Assembly (NCBI RefSeq): GCF_963576675.1 | Contig: NC_088915.1 | Coordinates: 2,609,001-2,673,000, forward strand | Direction: 5' to 3' | DNA: 64,000 bases | Origin: Euphorbia lathyris | Taxonomy: Eukaryota > Streptophyta > Magnoliopsida > Malpighiales > Euphorbiaceae | Shown here: positions 57,563-64,000 of the stretch, in pieces | How the letters are laid out: every line of letters starts with the position of its first letter | Numbering within the stretch: position 1 is the stretch's first letter | Translations under genes and position numbers: made by a program | Notes under the pieces: generated by a model | The model's database searches: none | What the model was told of the DNA's origin: nothing | What the model saw: only the letters and a program-made list of their open reading frames with translations

Positions 57563-57754
57563 GGGATTTTCGAACTCCATTGCAGCATGACTTTGCAAGC
57601 TTCTTTTAGGAATTTGCTGACAATAAGTGAGACAGAGTTCATAAGCACAATTTGGACATCTGCGGTGTAAATTGGCAATTGAAGTTGCACAATGGTCTCC
57701 TTCCTCCAATTTGTTTCCCCATGCAGATTCTCTCCATCCATTGCAAACGTACAC
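57563..57754 (-). pseudogene. JMJ25-like zinc-finger exon, unit 2
   Basis: This is the duplicate of 49390-49581 with the same Cys/His pattern and minor substitutions. Confidence 0.65.
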
Positions 57755-58434
57755 CTGACAGACCATTGTGACGAATTATGAGCACATCCTGCAAGGCCAT
57801 TGGAGTGTACTGCAAGAAAAAACAAGGGAAGTATTGAGAACATTAAATAATCAGTTTAAGGTCTCCTCAAAATGAATCCCCTATATACATAAGAAGGTCC
57901 CAAGATGACACTGGAAAAAGGGATTGACCTCGAAAAAGGGATTATTAGGCTTGAAAAAGGAATCCTAGTATATAATACACCTTCGTTTTCTTAATTACTT
58001 GTTAGTTTCTTTTTTTTTAAAGTATAAAACGACAATATTGAATATATTATGGATCCTTTAAAATTCGCCAGAAAAACCAATTGGCATCCGGAATATTAAG
58101 AATGTCCCATTATCTTGCTTAATTATTATTAAGCCTCTAAGAGTGGATTTCAGCAAAGTTCAATAAGGACCACAAAAACCAATTTCAGGAGGCCAAAAGA
58201 TATTATATTAGATAAAGAAAGGGAACCAAAACAAAATAAGAAAACATATAATAAATTTTATATATGCTCAAATGTATAAATATAAAAATGCAGGTGTTTA
58301 TATAAATTTAGGCCTCTAAACCGATCAAAAAATACAATGAGCCAATCAATAAAACCAAGTGTTGCCAAACAAAAATTAATGGTTAACATAAACAAGAAAT
58401 TAGTAATTCTAAACCTCAACTTACTTGCAACCAA

Positions 58435-60330
58435 TAGTTATTGTTTTCGCCGGCCACGTTTTGCAATCAGTGCTACAATATCCTTTTTTTTACTTTGGAA
58501 GATGTTGACTTCTGTTTTTCACCATTACTTTTCCTGCACCCATTCTCAAATATAATCAGCTAATTTATCAAAGAATGCTTGCCGAATTCTATTTTGAGAT
58601 TTGATGAAAAGGATTACTCATTAAAGATAACATTTACTATTTACAATTCATTAAACATAAAACTTAGTATACTATGATGATATTCAAATTAAATGATACA
58701 ATACTACCACTAGTGATGGTTTACAATTCAACAAACACCTCAAGATATTTGGAATAAACAATTGTAAGATGGTAAAAAACCTGTCATCTGTGGGAACCAT
58801 CACTATGGTTGTACGGCGGCTGCTCAATTCGGTTTCCTGGTTTGAAGAAAGTAGGTAGAAATCAGGCTTTCTTTTTCTGCATTTTTGGTCAGCTAGAAAA
58901 CAAATAAGAATAACTGTTGCATCATACAAAATTAAACAAACAAGAAAACAGATAAGAATAATTGTTTGCTCATACAATCATATGCACATCAAAATTAAAC
59001 AAAAACTAAGAACTGGGTTCATATCAAGTGTAAAAACTGGAAGAATCCTCATCGTGGAATACCCAAATCCAGAAAGAAGAGAAAGCAAACAGCTAAATGA
59101 AAAACGAATTAGGGGTACCAAAGCCTTAGTCTTCAAGATGGAATACCCAAATCCTCATCGCGGCATTATCTTCTTTTTTGCCTTTTACTGTTTGGAAATT
59201 CTGAATCAAAATGGTTTGTGATCGGTGAGATCCCACCCAAACCTCTCATTATATGCTTGAGAACAGGGAAACAAATTGCTGCGGCGGCTGGAGTTGAAGA
59301 AGTCGGAGGCAATATAGAAGAAAGTCTGGATATTTAGGGTTTCAAGGAAGCCCAATGGTCAACCCCCTTTTGGGTTCGGCTATTTACACAATCAATTTAG
59401 ACTTAATACATTTGTACTTTTGTACTTATTTAAAAAAACAAAAATCAATGGTTAATGTAATTTGAAAAATAAAAATCTACATACTGTGTGAACTTTTTAA
59501 ATTGACCAATTTACATTTTAAAAATATCTATTTACCTTTTAAATTTTTTAACTTGACAAATTAACACTTTAAAATCTATATACATATATATATAAAACTA
59601 TCTATTTATCTTTTAAATTTTTTTAAAATAATCTATTAGTTCCATACACATTTTAACTTTTCGAACTATTTCAAAATCACTCTTTATTTCATCATGTAAA
59701 TTTTAAAAGGTTTTTTTTTTAGAAATAAATTTTAAAAGGTTAATACGATACTTTAAACAGACTCAAGGATAAATTGACTATTTTAAAAGTTACGGGGGAT
59801 AATTGATTTTTTTGGAGAAATTCAAGAGTGATGTATCAATCTTTAGTTTAAATAAAATTTATAAGGTCTATGTTTGATAAAGAACTTTTCGAAGTAAAAT
59901 TATAACTTTGAGCAACTTTCAGCATCGATGCTTGTATAAATTTTTTAAATCAACCCTTACACAATATAATACCATAAAAGCTAATAATATTAATCAGAAA
60001 ATACTATGTCATTTTCCCTTTCACATGACACAAGGTACATGACAGACATTTGTTTTAGTGTCGTGTGAATATTTTTCGTGACAGTATTTTAGCTGTATGT
60101 CATCTGAAAGCGAAATAAAAAATGCGCTCGATTCTCAGATCACATTACGATTACATAATCCCGTCATCCAACGAAAACGCGCGTTTTCGTTAAATTTCAC
60201 TTACTCAACAGATGACACTTCTAATAAATGAATGTCATTGTTTGGCGAAAACAAAAAAGCAGCAAATGAAATTTCACTTACGCGGCCAATCCCCAAATTT
60301 TAGGCGCTCTTGTTTGACTAGAATTTCAGC
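58435..60330. other. Sequence right of the duplication, no gene assigned
   Basis: Positions 58440-58490 resemble 18140-18195. Minus-strand 58684-58977 (KCRKRKPDFYLLSSNQETEL) is open but unrecognised. Minus-strand ATG near 59252 (MRGLGGISPITNHFDSEFPN) could be the start of a gene fragment. The region 60000-60260 has phrases such as 'tgtcatctgaaag' and 'gtgtcgtgtgaa' that may be transposon subterminal sequence. Confidence 0.35.
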
Positions 60331-60333
60331 TGA

Positions 60334-60462
60334 TATATAAACCCTCTCTCTAATCCCAAACCCTAGTTTAGGTTACGCAAGAGCTTCATCCCTCTCACCC
60401 CTCTCTATCTCCATGGCTGATTTGAACATGCAATTACTGGCTGAGCTATAAACACGGTACTG
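60334..60462 (+). promoter_or_regulatory. Promoter and first-exon-like sequence with a 12-codon ORF
   Basis: TATATAA (60334-60340) is followed by a CT-rich leader with 'aaaccctagttta'. ATG 60413 opens MADLNMQLLAEL and stops at 60449-60451. A strong donor (CTG|GTAAGT) follows at 60462/60463. The layout is that of a plant 5' leader. Either the ORF is an upstream peptide, the coding start has been truncated, or the RNA is non-coding. Confidence 0.45.
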
Positions 60463-62321
60463 GTAAGTATCTATTGATTTTCGTTGTTCCTTACTCTCTC
60501 TTTTCCTCATCCGATTTACTTTTGTGTATGTCGATTTCAGCAGTTGGAATAAGGATCTATTGATTTCAGAGCTATGATTTAAAGGGTTAGATCTCTCGCT
60601 TAGATACTGATTTTATTGTATTCATTGTTAGATTCACCGCTGAAATTCTTAGGTCATTATTATTTTTTACCTAGGGCAATACAGTGCCGATTGCTGAAGA
60701 TGTTCTAATTTCTTTTTATTTGAACATAATATTTGCAGTGATAGTAAAAATGCTACATGTGAAGGCTGACTGAAGATGTTGTCATTCAGTTCTTATGTTT
60801 AGCATATGGGAAGATTTCTTTAACTTATTGAGTATATATTGTTGTTATGTTGGTTTGAACTGATTGGTTGCATGTATGATGTTGTTGTGGGTGGTGCTGC
60901 TGAGATAGGTTTGCAATATATCTTCTACTTGGATTGTTATCTGAATGAGTATGTGTATGTATATGAACATAGAACTCATTGATTTAGGAAACTAGCCTGA
61001 TTTTGAGTATACATATATATATATATATATATATATTGTTATGTGGGTTTGAACTGAAGGATTACATATATGTATGATGTTGTGGGTGATGATGAAATGA
61101 TTGGTATGAACTGATTGGTTAGATATAACTGATTAGACATACTCTAAAGCTTTGAATATTCATTGTGATCGGCAACACTCTTACACCTATGAGTTATACT
61201 GATAGAAGTGATTGAGTATGTGTATGTGTATGTGTATAAAACATGTTTATGTTTGATGTTCTGTTGATGTTTATGTTTGAGGTTCTGTATGAGTATGTGT
61301 ACGATTGTTCATTTGGGCATGTAGCTTATTAATCATGCATCAAGTATTAGAGGAACATTGTAAAAGAGTCATTGAGCATGTATGAAGCAAGTATTAAAGG
61401 GTAAATTTAGGCTAATTACATGTACTGATATGGCTTGCAAATGATAAGATATATATAACCATTCTCTTTTTTATTTGAACATGCCCTATGATGATAAGTA
61501 AGGAATAAGTTGTATGCTTGTTATAGCATGTTCACTTGAATATACATGTCTGCTTGAATAAGTTGTCTACTTGTTATAGCATGTTAGGCATACTCCTAAA
61601 TCTCCATTACTATGTATCATACACTTGGCTTGTTATGCTTATGGAAAAGTGTTTAATATGGTGATGAAGTTGTATGATTCTAACAACACAAGTTTATGAC
61701 TAAGCTTGTGGTGACAGTATCATACACTTCATCACCATGCTAACTTCATCATGAACTCTACAATCCAAGTGGCATGTACATAATGGTGGCTTTATGATGC
61801 TATGAGAACAAGTTTGAGACATGCACGAATAAGTTGTCTATTTGTTATAACATGCTAGGCATACTCTTAAAGCTGAAAATGTTATGAAACCATTCAGGAT
61901 GGTGATGAGATAAGTTTACAATATACCTTCCACTTAACTTGTTATCTGATTGAAATCATTCAGAATGTTGATGGGTTTTCGATGCTATCAGCATATGAAC
62001 TTGATATTATGTTTAGGAAGGTAGCTGATCATGCATACTCTTAAAGCTGAAAATGATGAACTTGTCTGATTCTTTTCTATTTTAACATGAGTTATGCTGA
62101 TGAGACATATGTTTCATGTCAATTTAGCATGTTATGTGTTATGTGTCTATGTGTGAAGCATGTTGGCTTGTTTTATGTTCTGTTTATGAAGTATCTGATT
62201 CAAGAATAGACATATGTTTCATATAAATTTAGCATGTTATGTGTTAAGAAGTAGAACTGATTCAATTTAATAGACATAAACGAATAAGTTGACTACTTTG
62301 TTATAGCATGTTATGATCCAC
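60463..62321 (+). other. Intron-like or non-coding region with dispersed repeats
   Basis: No ORF of note is present. A TA microsatellite lies at about 61010-61036. The phrase 'gaataagttgtctacttgtt' and its continuation 'atagcatgttaggcatactc' occur in variant form near 61503, 61556, 61826 and 62281. The region is T/G-rich with many 'gtatgtgtatg' runs. Confidence 0.45.
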
Positions 62322-64000
62322 TTTTTTGCATCAAAGTTGGGACGCGAAGGAAGGCCGAAAATCCCAGCTAGGCTGGCACCTCCAGCACAACCAACAACCC
62401 GAATATTATTAAAAAAAAGGAAGATTACAAAGGGAGGGGAAAATGAAAGAAAAAATGAAAAAATGAAAGAATAATACTACAGAGCATGAATATGAGCTAC
62501 ATTGCAAATGTCATCAAACACGAAGCTTTGACAGAAGTGAGGCGCGGAGTGCCACCAGTATATAGCCGAGATAGACTTCCCATGATTGGCCAGTCGATCC
62601 GCTGCTTGATTTCCTTCTCTATAGATATGAGTGGCACGCCAATTCATAATCGAAAGCTTAGCTAAGCAGGATTGCCAGTCTCTCCTGATTACCCAAGGGA
62701 CCTCAGGCTTTCCATTATTTAGAAGTTGCACCGCATAAGCCGAATCAGATTTTATCCAGATGCATTGCCAATTTCTTTCCCAGGCAGAATTAATGGCAAA
62801 CATAATCGCTCTGAGCTCAGCGATGTGAGCAGGCGAACAACGCAAGGGGAGGGCAAAACAGCCAACCACAAACCCTCTAGAATTTCTAAAGATGCCTCCT
62901 GCTTCGGCGATTCCCGAAGAATTCGCAGCTCCGTCTGTATTAACCTTGATCCAGCCAGTCGGAGGCGCAATCCAGCGAACAGTAATGCATTCAGGCTCAT
63001 TTAACATTCGAACGACATCCTCAGTATTGACGCTCCTTTCCCTGATATAGATCATAAGCTTGTACTTGAGAGTTTGGATTGAAGGGAGCTCTAAGTCAAA
63101 TATAGCTCTGTTATGCGTCGTCCAGATAAACCAGACGCAGGTGATCACAGCGGAAATCCACATCTTCCTTCTACTTCTCCTAACTCTCAGCAGTCTTAAG
63201 ACGTTGAAGAAATCAGCGAAAGAGTCAGTAAAGCCGCAGCCCATACTGAACTCGTTAAAAACCAGAGACCACAGCTCTCTTGTAATTGCGCAGCTGACAA
63301 AAAGATGAGCAGACGATTCCTCTCCCTTCTTGCAGAGAACACACCTTTGAGCCAGATGAATACCATGCTTCTGAAGCAGCTGTTGAGTCGCTAGCTTCCC
63401 ATGGATCAATTTCCAACAAGTCGCGGATCTTCGAGGCGGAGTGAACGAATTCCATAAGAAATTACTCCAGCCAACCTGGTCTCTCATAGAATGACTTTCA
63501 TAGAACGATTTTGCTGTAAGCTTACCAGATTCTGCTGGGCTCCAGATGCAAGAGTCAGGCTCAGTCATAACTTCAACCCGATGCACCGCCGCCTGAACGT
63601 CCTCATGCAGAGATTGTAAGTTAACCCACGAGCCATTATGTCTAAAGTTGTGAATAGGCTCAAACAGATTGACTCGGGAAGGAGCAGGAATATTCATTTG
63701 CTCTGCAATAATGGGGTCTACCCACCTGTCAACCCAGAAATTGCGGATAGAACCCTCTCTAATCCACCAGACAGTGTCAAGCTTGATTTCTTCAAAAACA
63801 GCTCGCAGAGAGGACCAAATTGAAGAGTTAGAGATGTATTTTTTGGCAATCCCAGAAACCTCTAAGAAGCGCATACGCAGCAAATCAATGATGAAGCCCT
63901 GGCCTTGGATCAACTCCCAACACAGCTCAGCAAGCAGAGCTGAATTAAAAAGCTTATAATCCTTGATTCCCAAACCTCCGTTCTTTATTGGCAGGTAGCA
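62322..64000 (-). mobile_element. L1-type LINE, 3' part, runs off the window
   Basis: The 3' end lies at a short A tract (T6 at 62322-62327), with a 3' UTR to about 62476. It is related to the LINE at 11481-17203 in layout and protein, but its ORF2 is intact as far as it can be seen. The 5' part lies beyond 64000. Confidence 0.88.
62477..64000 (-). CDS. LINE ORF2 C-terminal part (zf-RVT, RNase H), partial
   Basis: The frame is open from the window edge (LPIKNGGLGIKDYKLFNSAL, the end of the RT-associated region) to the stop at 62477. The zf-RVT domain follows the pattern FLWNSFTPPRRSATCWKLIH ... CVLCKKGEESSAHLFVSC. RNase H has all four acidic positions in context: WIKVNTDGAAN, AELRAI, WIKSDSAYAV and HIYREGNQAADRLANHG. 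No stop or frameshift was found in about 500 codons, so this copy looks younger than the first LINE. The domains would degrade RNA in hybrids during target-primed reverse transcription. Confidence 0.92.
   Translation of the reverse strand, partial: CYLPIKNGGLGIKDYKLFNSALLAELCWELIQGQGFIIDLLRMRFLEVSGIAKKYISNSSIWSSLRAVFEEIKLDTVWWIREGSIRNFWVDRWVDPIIAEQMNIPAPSRVNLFEPIHNFRHNGSWVNLQSLHEDVQAAVHRVEVMTEPDSCIWSPAESGKLTAKSFYESHSMRDQVGWSNFLWNSFTPPRRSATCWKLIHGKLATQQLLQKHGIHLAQRCVLCKKGEESSAHLFVSCAITRELWSLVFNEFSMGCGFTDSFADFFNVLRLLRVRRSRRKMWISAVITCVWFIWTTHNRAIFDLELPSIQTLKYKLMIYIRERSVNTEDVVRMLNEPECITVRWIAPPTGWIKVNTDGAANSSGIAEAGGIFRNSRGFVVGCFALPLRCSPAHIAELRAIMFAINSAWERNWQCIWIKSDSAYAVQLLNNGKPEVPWVIRRDWQSCLAKLSIMNWRATHIYREGNQAADRLANHGKSISAIYWWHSAPHFCQSFVFDDICNVAHIHAL

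Larger units (their letters stand above)
50261..58434. repeat. Tandem segmental duplication, unit 2 (8174 bp)
   Basis: This is the copy of unit 1. The extra length is explained by the solo LTR at 54861-56475 and small indels. It starts with the right part of CACTA 2, whose end GTAGTG is at 51530-51535, so here that end has no left partner. Confidence 0.93.

Noticed and set aside
62726..63959. Plus-strand ORFs over the second LINE
   Set aside because: They are antisense to the intact 498-codon ORF2 end and have no features of their own.

Overview
The window is nuclear DNA from a flowering plant, most likely a eudicot. It is AT-rich and intron-bearing. It carries F-box (FBA-type), plant mobile domain, CYP72-clan P450, extra-large G-protein, PHO1 and JMJ25-like sequences, and L1-type LINEs whose ORF2 ends in RNase H. 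Little of it looks like active host gene space. It is a nest of transposable elements, captured gene fragments and tandem duplications. All function calls come from reading the sequence and from knowledge of families; no database search was run.

Left part (1-26.7 kb). Positions 1-366 and 5147-5215 match the 3' flank of the F-box gene at 24889-26007. The window therefore begins just downstream of a second F-box paralogue. The two halves are separated by a 4777-bp CACTA transposon (367-5143) with a TTT target duplication. The second F-box flank (26593-26595) is the matching empty site. The transposon carries intron-containing pieces of three host genes: a CYP72-clan P450, an extra-large G-protein (XLG) and a PHO1-type transporter. 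Next come a 240-bp-arm inverted repeat, a Mutator-like MITE with a perfect 10-bp target duplication, a decayed Copia end, and a 5.7-kb minus-strand LINE with an 18-bp imperfect target duplication. An LTR-like block follows with a 22-bp self-complementary minisatellite, then a 45-bp minisatellite, a second Mutator-like MITE, and the F-box gene, which has one in-frame stop.

Middle (26.7-43.7 kb). This holds a 495-bp tandem repeat, a small hAT MITE, a young Copia element on the minus strand (30166-34710; LTRs differ at one site; ORF broken by short indels), a diverged palindrome of about 850 bp with a partial second copy, another fold-back, and a second CACTA element (40034-44968, TSD GGT) with nested insertions.

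Right part (43.7-64 kb). A 6.6-kb tandem duplication (43695-50260 and 50261-58434) starts inside the second CACTA element. Each copy carries its right end, receptor-kinase, MAPKKK and B3 fragments, the left end of a third CACTA family, a broken plant mobile domain gene whose first intron is a GC-rich hairpin array, and an antisense JMJ25-like zinc-finger exon. The second copy was later hit by a 1615-bp solo LTR (TSD GTGAC). After a promoter-like stretch near 60.3 kb the window ends inside a second, better preserved LINE.

The least explained pattern is the repeated presence of dense GC-rich hairpin arrays in the predicted 5' leader or first intron of three unrelated sequences: the block at 21.6 kb, the mobile-domain gene at 46.75 and 53.3 kb, and the solo LTR at 55.9 kb.
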